A DNA stretch of 64,000 nt, taken from positions 1-64,000 of the forward strand of contig NZ_JBHFNP010000315.1 in assembly GCF_041929235.1 (NCBI RefSeq), written 5' to 3'. Source of the stretch: Microseira sp041929235 (lineage in GTDB: Bacteria; Cyanobacteriota; Cyanobacteriia; Cyanobacteriales; Aerosakkonemataceae). Position 1 is the first letter of the stretch; the number at the start of each line of letters is the position of its first letter. Of this stretch, positions 25,855 to 35,202 are shown piece by piece. The position numbers were made by a program, and so were the translations under genes. A model generated the notes under the pieces. That model searched no databases. It was not told where the DNA came from and saw only the letters and a program-made list of their open reading frames with translations.

Positions 25855-28470
25855 CTATTGTAGAAGCCTAAATTTACCTCCCTCAACCTTAACAAGCTTG
25901 GGTTGATTCTGTCGTTCCCCTTGAGGAGTAAACTTGAGGGAATCACCTGAAGTTTCACTGGCTGAAAGATTGATATTTTGAAGTCTTCGCATAACTGTAG
26001 CGCGAGTGGGATTGGGCGACAAAGCTTGAATAAACGCCTGAGTCGCATCATAGCTACTAGCTGTGCGCCAGTTCACATTTCCTCCCCATTGCTGCGCTGC
26101 TGCTGTTGCGAATTTTTTTGCTTGTGGTGCTTCCCTAAACCAAGATACAGCTAAAATTAAGCCTTCAAGATCTCGATTGCCTTCGTTCAAAATTGTCTGG
26201 CTATACAAAGCATCCCCTCCTAACAACTTTAGCCCTTGTGTCTGCTGGGCGTTAGCTGTGGCAATTTTCAGCGCCACATCAGTATTTTGCTCGTCGGGAA
26301 ACAACACAATTGCCTGCGATCGATCTTCATACAGACTCTTGGCAACTTCTGTTTCTCCATTGAATTGCGATTCCGTCAAATCAATCCTCCGAACTACGCT
26401 ACCTCCTAGTTTTTCAAAGTTTTTTGTAAATTCCTCCCTGAGACTGTCGCTGTAGGAACTATCAGGATTGTAGAAAATTACAACTGAGTTCAAGTCTAGA
26501 GATTTTCTGGCATATTCAGCTAATTTTTGAGCAGCAGCAGCATCAGAAGGCACTGTTCTAAAGAAATTATCACCCTGCAAAGATGTACTGGTGCTGGTGG
26601 GAGAGATAGTGGCTATTTCAGCTTTTTTGTATTCATTTAGTGCCGATTTGGTAGCATCGCTAGAGTAGTGTCCGATTACTCCCAGTACAGATTTGTCTTT
26701 CACCAAATCAGCTGCTATTTGTTTAGCTTGTTCCGGGGTGTTAGCATCGTTGGCGATGACAATTTCCAATAATCTACCGTTTAATCCTCCTTTTTCATTG
26801 AACTCATTTTGTGCCTGTGCCACACCGCGTAAAATTTCTTTAGCTATTGGTTCTTGGTTATCCACTGGCACGACTGCTGCCAAAGTTATAGGAGAACCCT
26901 GTTGCTTTGCCAGTGCATTGTTGTAGTAAATTAGCACTTCTGGGTCGTTGCGATTATCTGCGACGGCGAGTTTAAAGAATTGCGCTGCTTGGGAGTAATT
27001 GCCTTGTTTGAATGCGGCAATGCCACGGGTGCGATTCGGGTTACCAGTAATAGGAAAAAACGTGCGATCGCCGCGACTAATATTACTCCCATCGGCTACG
27101 CAACTAATACCTAATACTTTCTCTTGACCTGGTGGACAAGGAGTTACCAAACGATAAACGCCGAAACCTACAGCAGCAGAGATTACTCCTATTGCTGCCA
27201 CCGTTCCTAACAGAACTCGCTTGTTTACAACTGGGGCATCGGCGGGAATAATAGGTGCGATCGCTAGATCTTGTTTTTGTCCTGATAATTGCCCGCCAAT
27301 CGCTCTGCTATTAACTATTTTTGCTTCAACCTTTTCTAGTTTTTTTAATTCACGTACCTCTTGTTCGACTGGGTGACGTTTCAACAACCAGCGGCGGACT
27401 AATTCTATTTTTACTTTGCGTGTCTTGTCATCCAAAAAACCCCTTGCCACCAGTTGTTTTGCTGCTTCAACGAGGGATTCTGTTCTGGGAACTCCATAGC
27501 TTTTGAGCAGCTTTAATAGGTTTTCTGGAAATTTATCTGCTTTTTCACTAGCTATTGTTTCAGCTTCTGCTGCCGCTGAAAAAACTACTTTTTCTAGACG
27601 AGACAGTCCATCCCAGAACCATGCCAATCCAGCTTCAGCACTTTCAATTGCCTTGCCTACAATCCTTTCTACATCTGCACGAGTCACCGTCCAGTTATCT
27701 AAATCCCTTGCTTGCCCGAAAATAGAAAAGCAGATTACTTGGGTAAAATAAGGATGCCCGCCCGACAGTTCCAGAATGGCTTTGATCGCCTCCTCTTCGT
27801 ATGTCAGAACTCCCTCAGCTGGTTTAGTAATTAAATATTTAGTACTTGCCTCATCTAGCAAACCAATTTCCTGGTATGGCGCACCCTTAAATAACCTGAG
27901 TAAATTCGGCAGATCTGGGGATTGCCGTCCTAAACATAGAACCGTGAATAGTTTCTTATCTACCTCTAAGATAGAATGTAAATAGGGGAATAACTCTTGA
28001 ACTACTGGAACTGAATAATCACTGCCTGGAATATCAAATTCATCCAGCAACAAAACCAGATTTTTTTCGCCCAATGCCTGATATACTTGGGTCAAAAATT
28101 GGCTATAAAAAATATATGGGTCTTTTTCTAAATCTGGAATTGAAGGCGGCTTTATCCGCTCATCCAGTTGCAGGTGTGCGATGATTTCTTTAGCCAGGTC
28201 TACCAAGATTGTGCTGAGGGTTGCTTGGCTGTAGATTTCCAGGTTGAAAGGAACAAAGACAAACTCATCTGATGAAACAAACTTGGGAATATTACGCACT
28301 ACAGACGACTTCCCGATACGTCTTTGACCGTCCAACAAGATAACTTTTTCACCAAATCTCAGATTATCGTCAACAAAGCGGAGTATTCTTTCTCGCCCGA
28401 CAAAGAATTCCGCGTTATTGATTGGACGACCGATGATGTAAGGATTTCTGCCAGCCAATGAATATCTCAT
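25855..28470 (-). CDS. Membrane receptor: AAA-type ATPase, TM helix, TPR-like region, periplasmic-binding domain
   Basis: About 871 residues (numbers below count from the TTG at 28485). Cytoplasmic N-terminal half: P-loop ATPase with GQRRIGKSS (53-61) and Walker B LVLLLDEFD (143-151), and SGGHPYFTQV typical of the bacterial AAA_35/STAND-like ATPases. One membrane helix follows (424-447). The outside half has a TPR-like pair of helices (GIAAFKQGNYSQAAQFF, 489-505) and a type-1 periplasmic-binding domain like the branched-chain amino-acid receptors (about 531-870; LAAVVPV, GVIGHYSSDATKSALNEY). It looks like a one-component receptor coupling an external ligand to an internal ATPase. Ligand and output are unknown. 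It is a close duplicate of 30271-32844. The ATG at 28470 is preferred. Confidence 0.85.
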   Translation of the reverse strand: MRYSLAGRNPYIIGRPINNAEFFVGRERILRFVDDNLRFGEKVILLDGQRRIGKSSVVRNIPKFVSSDEFVFVPFNLEIYSQATLSTILVDLAKEIIAHLQLDERIKPPSIPDLEKDPYIFYSQFLTQVYQALGEKNLVLLLDEFDIPGSDYSVPVVQELFPYLHSILEVDKKLFTVLCLGRQSPDLPNLLRLFKGAPYQEIGLLDEASTKYLITKPAEGVLTYEEEAIKAILELSGGHPYFTQVICFSIFGQARDLDNWTVTRADVERIVGKAIESAEAGLAWFWDGLSRLEKVVFSAAAEAETIASEKADKFPENLLKLLKSYGVPRTESLVEAAKQLVARGFLDDKTRKVKIELVRRWLLKRHPVEQEVRELKKLEKVEAKIVNSRAIGGQLSGQKQDLAIAPIIPADAPVVNKRVLLGTVAAIGVISAAVGFGVYRLVTPCPPGQEKVLGISCVADGSNISRGDRTFFPITGNPNRTRGIAAFKQGNYSQAAQFFKLAVADNRNDPEVLIYYNNALAKQQGSPITLAAVVPVDNQEPIAKEILRGVAQAQNEFNEKGGLNGRLLEIVIANDANTPEQAKQIAADLVKDKSVLGVIGHYSSDATKSALNEYKKAEIATISPTSTSTSLQGDNFFRTVPSDAAAAQKLAEYARKSLDLNSVVIFYNPDSSYSDSLREEFTKNFEKLGGSVVRRIDLTESQFNGETEVAKSLYEDRSQAIVLFPDEQNTDVALKIATANAQQTQGLKLLGGDALYSQTILNEGNRDLEGLILAVSWFREAPQAKKFATAAAQQWGGNVNWRTASSYDATQAFIQALSPNPTRATVMRRLQNINLSASETSGDSLKFTPQGERQNQPKLVKVEGGKFRLLQ

Positions 28471-28514
28471 AAATAGGAACACCAATCATGTCAGGATTTT
28501 TGCGATCGCCACAC

Positions 28515-29822
28515 CTAAGCATCGCCGAATTGCTGGACAAAGGTGGAAAACCCATACATATAACCATCGTTACGATGAATTGCTTTGCAGTATTTGTGGC
28601 GCACTGGGCTAACCTTTCCTCTCGGCGAAATCAGCTCAAAAACTCCGCTTTTTCTAACTACTAGCCTACCAACATGAGTGCCTGCAAACTTTCCTGCGGG
28701 TAGAGTCGCTTGCACCATATCGCCAGTTTGAAAGCCAAAGAACGTCTTGCACCGCGTTCTATGTTTGGTTGGAAAGCCGTATTTATTAGGCGTACACATT
28801 TGGCGATTTCCCCACCCCTTAGCCACAATCAACAATGGATTAGAGGTCAATACTTGCAAGCTTTCTACTACTCCTACACAAGCAGCATCTAAGCAATGAG
28901 TTTTAGGCAGTCCCAACACAGTGCGGTTGTATTTAGTTCTGCCGCCCGTTCCGGTTTCAACTGGCAGGCATGTCTGTTTTAATCTGTTCAATAGAGCGAA
29001 GCGAGTAGCATTTACTGCGGCTGCATCTTTTAATGGTCGTTTGGCAAGCTTTGCGATCCGACTTAACACATCCGGCTTTTGTGCTAAAAAATCTTGAATA
29101 TCTTGATTTCCTTTTGCTTGATTGCATTGATGGCAAGCAATGGTCAAATTAGAAACTCTCTCGCTTCCTCCTCTCGATTTTGGTTGGATGTGTTCGACTT
29201 CAAGCGGTACATTTTGATTGCCGCAATAAGCGCACTTCCTACCCCATTTGTGGAGTAAATATTCTCTAATCTCGTACCCTGCAAGTTCTCCCTGTTGGTA
29301 CTCTATGCCTGATATTTCAGGGTTTTGTAGTTTTTGCGTATCGAATTTGACCAACTCCTGAGATATGCCAGTAATCGGAACATATCGACGTAGCCGCATC
29401 ACCCAAGTTAGTACATTTTCCACCAACGATCGCAGGCTGGGTGGTAACCACCCTGCTTTCCGAGTCCGGTTTAAAAACCGTGGCTTGCGATACCTAGTTT
29501 TACGGTTTCTGCGGTGGCGACGAATAGCGCGACGCGATTCTAGATCGTTCTTAATTTGCTGTCTTCTGTGGGTTAACTGGGCACCCCAGATAACTTTACT
29601 GCCCTGTACAATTGCTAACCCAGTAACCTTAGAACCCGGATCAATTTTTAGTTGATGCGGCTGTGTTTTCTGGCTTGGAACTGCGTGTTTTAAGATGATT
29701 GCAAACGGGTAACGCCTATAGATAGCGGCTTTTCCTTGGTTTAACAATCGCCTTGCTTGTCCTGGTGGTACTGGGTCAAGCGGTTGAAAATTGGTATCTA
29801 GAACAAAGACAAAATTAGACAT
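28515..29822 (-). CDS. iscB: IscB RNA-guided HNH/RuvC endonuclease
   Basis: 435 residues, the usual IscB size. The N-terminal PLMP-type domain (VLDTNFQPLDPVPPGQARRL) is followed by RuvC-I with D61 in LKIDPGSKVTGLA and an arginine-rich bridge helix (RRAIRRHRRNRKTRYRK, 98-114). RuvC-II has E156 in ISQELVKFD. The HNH domain has CXXC pairs at 197/200 and 230/233 and H211 in EVEHIQPKSRGGS. RuvC-III has H309 and D312 in THCLDAACVG. All catalytic positions look intact. IscB, the ancestor of Cas9, cleaves DNA guided by an omegaRNA encoded just upstream. No TnpA is present. The start ATG follows GGGAGGACATTT. The gene sits between two duplicated receptor genes, 45 bases from the start of one. Confidence 0.95.
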   Translation of the reverse strand: MSNFVFVLDTNFQPLDPVPPGQARRLLNQGKAAIYRRYPFAIILKHAVPSQKTQPHQLKIDPGSKVTGLAIVQGSKVIWGAQLTHRRQQIKNDLESRRAIRRHRRNRKTRYRKPRFLNRTRKAGWLPPSLRSLVENVLTWVMRLRRYVPITGISQELVKFDTQKLQNPEISGIEYQQGELAGYEIREYLLHKWGRKCAYCGNQNVPLEVEHIQPKSRGGSERVSNLTIACHQCNQAKGNQDIQDFLAQKPDVLSRIAKLAKRPLKDAAAVNATRFALLNRLKQTCLPVETGTGGRTKYNRTVLGLPKTHCLDAACVGVVESLQVLTSNPLLIVAKGWGNRQMCTPNKYGFPTKHRTRCKTFFGFQTGDMVQATLPAGKFAGTHVGRLVVRKSGVFELISPRGKVSPVRHKYCKAIHRNDGYMYGFSTFVQQFGDA

Positions 29823-29831
29823 AAATGTCCT

Positions 29832-30060
29832 CCCTTTCGGGGTAATGTTTTCCTCGCCAATGTTTTGAGGGCTTGTGTTTTGTCAAAGACACTAGCTTAG
29901 CTAAATAGACCTGTTTAATCTTTGACGACAGAGCCACAGACTGGAAAGCACCTGTAGGTGTCATGACTCTCAAAACGTAGCTTTCGCTTAGGCTGGCTAT
30001 CTCTTCACCGTTTGCTAATGGTTGTCCAGTTTTGTCCAGTGTTTAGCGGATAGCGTAAAT
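29832..30060 (-). ncRNA. omegaRNA (HEARO) of iscB
   Basis: The 300 bases upstream of iscB are non-coding and highly structured, as expected for the omegaRNA/HEARO element. On the minus strand I see an outer stem GTTTTGAG/CTCAAAAC (29969-29976 with 29862-29869), a stem GTCAAAGA/TCTTTGAC, a hairpin CACCT-AC-AGGTG, AGAGTCA pairing with TGGCTCT (one G-U), and a final CCC-CGAAA-GGG hairpin just before the iscB ribosome site. The guide should lie at the 5' end, around or beyond 30060; exact ends are not determined. Confidence 0.85.
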
Positions 30061-30270
30061 GCACTGACACTGCTCTACAGAACTTGGCTAAACTTATCTA
30101 AAGTTTACCATTCAACCAGAAATAACTTCTAGAGGGTCTGCTGCCTGCTTCAACCAAGGGAGTCGGCTCCAAATTGTCCACAGGCGTTAAGTGCAGGTCT
30201 TGCCAACCGTACTATATCATCAGGGGCACAACTCTTGTGGGGTGGGCATCCTGCCCGCCATTGAGGAAGT

Positions 30271-32844
30271 CTATTGTAGGAGCTTAAATTTACCTCCCTC
30301 AACCTTAACAAGCTTGGGTTGATTCTGTCGTTCTCCTTCAGGAGTAAACTTGAGAGAATCACCTGAAGTTTCATTGGCTGAAATATTGATATTTTGAAGT
30401 CCTCGCAGAACTGTAGCGCGACTGGGATTAGGTGATAAAGCTTTAATAAAAGCCTGAGTTGCATCATAGCTACTAGCAGTGCGCCAGCTAATTTCTCCTC
30501 CCCATTGCTTCGCTGCTGCTGTTGCGAATTTTTTTGCTTGTTGTGCTTCCCTGAACCAAGATACAGATAGAATCAACCCTTCAACATCTTGACCGCCTTG
30601 ATCCAAAATTGTCTGGCTATATAAAGCATCCCCTCCTAACAACTTTAGCCCTTGTCTTTGTGGATTTTGGGAGCTAGTCTTTAGCCTAGTCGTCTGCTGG
30701 GCGTTAGCTGTAGCAATTTTCATCGCCACATCAGTGTTTTTTGCGTCCGGAAACAACACAATTGCTTGTGCCTTATCTTTATACAGACTCTTTGCAACTT
30801 CTGTTTGTGGATTGAATTGCGATTCGGTCAAATCAATCTTCCTCACTACGCTACCTCCTAGTTTTTCAAAGTTCTTTGTAAATTCCTCCCTGAGACTGTC
30901 GCTGTAGGAACTCTCAGGATCAAAGAAAATCGCAACTGAGTTTAAGTTCAGGGATTTTCTGGCATATTCAGCTAACTGTTTTCCAGCAGCAGCATCAGAA
31001 GCAACTGTCCTAAAGAAATTATCACGCTGCAAAGATGTACTGGTGCTGGTGGGAGAGATAGTGGCTACTTCAGCTTTTTTGTATTCATTTAGTGCCGATT
31101 TGGTAGCATCGCTAGAGTAGTGTCCGATTACTCCCAGTACAGATTGGTCTTTCACCAACGCCTGAGCTATTTGTTTAGCTTGTTCTGGTTGGTTACCATC
31201 ATTGGCGATGACAATTTCCAGTAAGCGACCGTTTAATCCCCTTTTTTGATTAAACTGATTTTGTGCCTGTGCCACACCGCGTAAAATTTCTTGAGTTATT
31301 CCTTCTCGGTTATCTACTGGCACGACTGCTGCCAAAGTTATAGGAGAACCCTGTTGCTTTGCCAGTGCATTGTTGTAGTAAATTAGCACTTCTGGATCGT
31401 TGCGATTATCTTCAACAGCGAGTTTAAAGAATTGCGCTGCTTGGGAGTAATTGCCTTGTTTGAATGCGGCAATGCCACGGTCGCGATTGGGGTTTTGATT
31501 ATTGGGAAAAAACCTGCGATCGCCGCGACTAATCCTTCCCGTATCTGCTTCACATCGAATACCTAATAATGCTTTGTGTTCACCTGCGGGGCAAGGAGTT
31601 GCCACTCGATAAACTCCGAAACCTACAGCGATCGCTGCGGCTGCTATTGAGCCTATCAGAATTCGTTGACTTTTAAACAGGATCGCGACTTTGCTATTTT
31701 GACTTTTAAGTTCCTTCAGTTCATTATTCATTACCTGCGTAAGTGGGTGATGTTTTACCAACCAGCGGCGAACTAATTCAACTTTCACTCTCAGTCCTAT
31801 GTCATCCAACCAACCATTTATGACTAGGTTTTTTACTGCATCCAACAGGTAAATTTTTGTGCTGATTCGATGCTTTTTTAGTAACGTTAAAGGTTTTTCC
31901 GGAACTATTTGATTTTTATCAATAGCTATCTTTTGAGATTCTGCTACCGCTGAAAAAATCACTTTCTCTGGTATAGACAGTCCATCCCAGAACCATGCCA
32001 AGCCACCTTCAGCACTTTCAATTGCCTTGTCTACAATACTCTCTACATCTGCACGAGTGACCGTCCAATTATTGTTCAAATTTGCTTTCGTGAAAAGACA
32101 AGAGCAGATTACTTGGGTAAAATACGGATGCCCTCCCGATAGTTTCCGAATTTCTTGGATCGCCTCCTCTTCGTATGTCATAATTTCCTGCGCTGGGTTC
32201 CTAATCAGTCGTTTAGCACTTGTATCATCTAGAAAACTTATTTCCTGGTGAGGCGCACTTCCCAACAAACTAAGCAGATTTGTCAGATCGTTCACATTCC
32301 GTCCCACTACCGGAATTATAAATAATTTTTCCTGGTTGCTAGTGAGCGATTGTAAATATTTAAAAAAACCAGCGCCATTATTTAGTATGTTGTTTTGGCT
32401 TTCCACAACATCAAACTCATCCAGCAACAACACCAGATTTTTATCGCCGATTGCCTGATAAACTGTGGGTAAAAAATCACGAGATAATATATCTGTATCT
32501 CCTTCTAAGTCTTGAATATTCGGCAGCACCATATCTTGTCGCTCAAGGTGTTGGACAATCTCCTGAGCTAGGTCATGCAGTATACTACTCAGAGTTGACT
32601 GACTGTGACCTTGCAAATCAAAAGGAACAAAAACAAACTCATTATTCCCAACTTTGTTGGGAATCTGTTTGAGTACAGACGACTTACCTATACGTCGTTG
32701 ACCGTGCAACAAGATAACTTTTACATTCTGCCTCAGATTGTCCTCAATAAAGGCGAACAGACTTTCTCGACCAAAAAACTTGTTCGGATCTGTTATAGGA
32801 ACACCGACAATGTAAGGATTTCTAGGATTTGTGTTCCCAACCAT
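30271..32844 (-). CDS. Membrane receptor: AAA-type ATPase, TM helix, TPR-like region, periplasmic-binding domain (second copy)
   Basis: 857 residues from ATG 32844 (GGAGATAGAGAAT upstream); an in-frame TTG at 32880 is less likely. Architecture is the same as 25855-28470: GQRRIGKSS Walker A, NLVLLLDEFDVV Walker B, SGGHPYFTQV, one TM helix (about residues 400-420), the TPR-like GIAAFKQGNYSQAAQFFKLA, and the type-1 periplasmic-binding domain. The outside half is nearly identical to the paralogue, the ATPase half clearly more diverged. A short insert (TTRLKTSSQNPQRQ) breaks the binding domain near residue 734. Shared 3' flanks, including a GTGGG repeat, show that the pair arose by tandem duplication. 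Confidence 0.85.
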   Translation of the reverse strand: MVGNTNPRNPYIVGVPITDPNKFFGRESLFAFIEDNLRQNVKVILLHGQRRIGKSSVLKQIPNKVGNNEFVFVPFDLQGHSQSTLSSILHDLAQEIVQHLERQDMVLPNIQDLEGDTDILSRDFLPTVYQAIGDKNLVLLLDEFDVVESQNNILNNGAGFFKYLQSLTSNQEKLFIIPVVGRNVNDLTNLLSLLGSAPHQEISFLDDTSAKRLIRNPAQEIMTYEEEAIQEIRKLSGGHPYFTQVICSCLFTKANLNNNWTVTRADVESIVDKAIESAEGGLAWFWDGLSIPEKVIFSAVAESQKIAIDKNQIVPEKPLTLLKKHRISTKIYLLDAVKNLVINGWLDDIGLRVKVELVRRWLVKHHPLTQVMNNELKELKSQNSKVAILFKSQRILIGSIAAAAIAVGFGVYRVATPCPAGEHKALLGIRCEADTGRISRGDRRFFPNNQNPNRDRGIAAFKQGNYSQAAQFFKLAVEDNRNDPEVLIYYNNALAKQQGSPITLAAVVPVDNREGITQEILRGVAQAQNQFNQKRGLNGRLLEIVIANDGNQPEQAKQIAQALVKDQSVLGVIGHYSSDATKSALNEYKKAEVATISPTSTSTSLQRDNFFRTVASDAAAGKQLAEYARKSLNLNSVAIFFDPESSYSDSLREEFTKNFEKLGGSVVRKIDLTESQFNPQTEVAKSLYKDKAQAIVLFPDAKNTDVAMKIATANAQQTTRLKTSSQNPQRQGLKLLGGDALYSQTILDQGGQDVEGLILSVSWFREAQQAKKFATAAAKQWGGEISWRTASSYDATQAFIKALSPNPSRATVLRGLQNINISANETSGDSLKFTPEGERQNQPKLVKVEGGKFKLLQ

Positions 32845-33248
32845 ATTCTCTATCTCCACAGGTTTCCAGTAGTTTGTCAAAGTTATTTAAGCTATTGAAA
32901 AACCAGGTTTTTTTCAACAATACCTTGGTCAATTTTCCCGGCTGAAGAAACCGGGTTTCTCGGAAAAATCGTCGCTTTTTAACTAGAGATCGACGCAGAA
33001 ACAAAGGTGATGGGTTAGTCTTAGGCGTAGCAGGCACCGGCTAAAGAAACCGGGTTTCTCGGAAAAATGTCGCTTTTTAACTAGAGATCGACGCAGAAAC
33101 AAAGGTGATGGGTTGGTCAAATCCAGGCTGCTCTGGCAGCCTTTGCTCCTATAGCCGCACCCTTAGTGGCTGTTGGATTTTGGCAAAGGTATTGTTGAAT
33201 AAACCCAGTTGTTCAAAGGAATCAAATTACAGCAGATTGCAGCCGTAT

Positions 33249-33324
33249 GAGGTACAGCCTTTTGGCTTCGTTTGTCAAGCGCGCACCCTTAAGGGTGCGC
33301 GCTTGACAAACTCAGGTGTACCTC
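33249..33324. repeat. Palindromic repeat, constant arms GAGGTACA/TGTACCTC (copy 2)
   Basis: A perfect 40-bp palindrome (33271-33310, centred on CCCTT/AAGGG) enclosed by GAGGTACA (33249) and TGTACCTC (33317); the arms extend outward to 13 bp with one G-T pair. The core differs completely from the 2604-2641 core. The rest of the 32881-33248 gap holds two copies of an AGAAACCGGGTTTCT-type repeat and no gene. Confidence 0.85.
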
Positions 33325-33340
33325 ATGCGCGTGCAAGCCG

Positions 33341-34615
33341 CTATATCAATCCGTTCAAAGCGGCTACTAATTTAGCCAACCATTCAAGAGTAGACGGCAC
33401 TTCATTTTTATTCGTCCATAGCCAGTTAATTGAGCTTTGGAATTTTTTGACTTGAGAGTGACTCATGAGGTTGAGAAACACCTTTTGTCGTTCTTGCAGG
33501 AAAGCCTTATCCGCATTCCAAATCTCTTGAATCACCCATCGTTCCATGATTGATGAAGTGAAGCTGTATGGCACTTTTCCACCGTTAACGCGGGTAATTA
33601 CAAGTTGTTCTTCTAGTTTGGTTAACTCGCGCTCTCTTTGGGTGAAAATTAGATCCATGCCCCGCAAATCAAACTGTTTGTTCTTATGCAGACGACCTTT
33701 TAAATGAAACAGAGCCATCAGCATCAACAAAGTCTGCTCTGGTTCAGAACTCCTGGCCCAAATACTGTGAAAAAATGGCTGGGTAGAGCTTTCAAAATCC
33801 TGAACAAAAGCTTGCACATCAGGGACTTTCCCGGTTCGCAGTTCTCTGTAAAGCAAATAACCAGCTATCTGTAATAAACGCGGGTGTCCACCAGCAATTT
33901 CTTCAATCGCATCCCGTAATTCTGGTGTCATTGGGATGCCGAGTAGGTGAGCAATTTCATTTTGATTAAATGGCTTGAGGGACTGGAAAAGATAGTGGTT
34001 ATACCAAGGTGAAGCAGTTGCTCGCAGGGGGGGTCCAAGTTCATTCAGGCGCCTGAGAGAAGCGACTATCATCGAGAGATATTTGCTCTCCTTGCAGTGA
34101 ACAGCCAAACTACGGCATTCGGTGACGAATTGTTCCACGTTGGCTTCAGTGTACTGCTCGTTTGGGCGCAGAGCTGCATCATAGTCATCTACCAGCAGCA
34201 CCAAGAATTTATTTTTTTTCCCAAGCTTCCCCAATATCTGGCGCAGGCTATCTTTGGTTGTTGTATCCGTTTGCAATAACGTTTCAATTTCACCCTGTAA
34301 TTCAGGTTCGCTGACCAAGTTATTTTTGATTAAGCTCAAGACTTCCCGCCAAAAGCCAGAGGGAGTGAAGGGAATGATATTCTCGCAATTAAGTAGAGCG
34401 ATCGCAGCCTTAGATGGATCTAATCCGTTATTTTTCCAGAATTGCGGCGACGCCAGCAACTGCAAAAAGGAGGTCTTACCCATTCCAGGACCTCCCCAAA
34501 GCGCCAAATGAGCGCGATTATAGATTTGGTCGAATGCCGCCGCAATTTCATAGCTTCGCCCCACAAATCGCTCTGGGGGAACTGGTTGACCAACGCTGAA
34601 TGGATTATTGGACAT
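33341..34615 (-). CDS. STAND/AAA-type ATPase with C-terminal helical domain
   Basis: 424 residues from ATG 34615 (MSNNPFSVGQPVPPERFVGR); an upstream in-frame start at 34657 adds 14 residues unlike the family. Walker A is GGPGMGKTS and Walker B FLVLLVDDYD, with AGGHPRLLQIAGYLLY as a lid-region marker. The N-terminal NPFSVGQP...RFVGR block resembles the starts of the two receptor ATPases upstream, so the three genes form a family cluster. The last 50 residues (MSHSQVKKFQ, then LEWLAKLVAAL) form a separate helical segment that might be an effector-associated domain; this is inference. The protein is soluble. Confidence 0.82.
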   Translation of the reverse strand: MSNNPFSVGQPVPPERFVGRSYEIAAAFDQIYNRAHLALWGGPGMGKTSFLQLLASPQFWKNNGLDPSKAAIALLNCENIIPFTPSGFWREVLSLIKNNLVSEPELQGEIETLLQTDTTTKDSLRQILGKLGKKNKFLVLLVDDYDAALRPNEQYTEANVEQFVTECRSLAVHCKESKYLSMIVASLRRLNELGPPLRATASPWYNHYLFQSLKPFNQNEIAHLLGIPMTPELRDAIEEIAGGHPRLLQIAGYLLYRELRTGKVPDVQAFVQDFESSTQPFFHSIWARSSEPEQTLLMLMALFHLKGRLHKNKQFDLRGMDLIFTQRERELTKLEEQLVITRVNGGKVPYSFTSSIMERWVIQEIWNADKAFLQERQKVFLNLMSHSQVKKFQSSINWLWTNKNEVPSTLEWLAKLVAALNGLI

Positions 34616-34849
34616 AGTAATTATCTCAACTGGAATCAGGTATCTCGCTGGATGCACCCAGTTAAGATACGGAATTATGAGGGCTAGGACTTACGCGCAT
34701 ATGGATGTACCCAGTTAAGATGCGGAATTATTAGTAGCTCGAACCAACTCTTGCCTCGAGTTAGCAGCTTGTTTATCGATGATGCTCCCAGTCGCCCTAT
34801 CCTTGCACTTGGATAAAATTATTACACGACTAAAGTGGAAACTGCCAAC

Positions 34850-35038
34850 AAACCAGAACCGAGGCAAATCACCTTTGTTTCTAGGAAAAATCATCGCTTT
34901 GCAATCAGAGAGCGCTGGCAGAAACCCGGTTTCTCGGTTTCTGCAAACAAACCAGAACCGAGGCAAATCACCTTTGTTTCTAGGAAAAATCATCGCTTTG
35001 CAATCAGAGAGCGCTGCCAGAAACCCGGTTTCTCGGTC
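34850..35038. repeat. 99-bp tandem duplication, about 1.9 copies
   Basis: AACCAGAACCGAGGCAAATC occurs at 34851 and 34950, and the copies stay nearly identical through the AGAAACCCGGTTTCTCGG block at their ends. The rest of 34616-35108 has no gene; AGGACTTACGCGCAT at about 34687 is a lone end of the inverted-repeat family. Confidence 0.8.
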
Positions 35039-35108
35039 GTCTACGCGCCGAGGTCATTACCTTTGTTTCTGTCAAAATCTCTGGTTGCCAAATCGATGAT
35101 TTTTCCTA

Positions 35109-35190
35109 GATCCCCCCGTAGCCCCCAATGCCTTGGGGGGTTGGGGGGATCCCCCCGTAGCCCCCCAAGGCATTGGGGGTTGGGGGGGAT
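35109..35190. repeat. Pair of G/C-rich hairpin repeats
   Basis: Two adjacent units of the form GATCCCCCCGTAGCCCCC(C)A...TTGGGG..GATC, with the ATGCCTT/AAGGCAT core inverted between them. Each can fold into a long stem. It lies 12 bases beyond the tpsA stop and could stop transcription. Confidence 0.75.
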
Positions 35191-35202
35191 CGATCCCCTT
35201 CC

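Noticed and set aside
28515..29822. Small Cas9 or TnpB
   Set aside because: Size, the N-terminal PLMP-type domain, an HNH inserted in RuvC and lack of a REC lobe fit IscB; TnpB has no HNH, and there is no CRISPR array.
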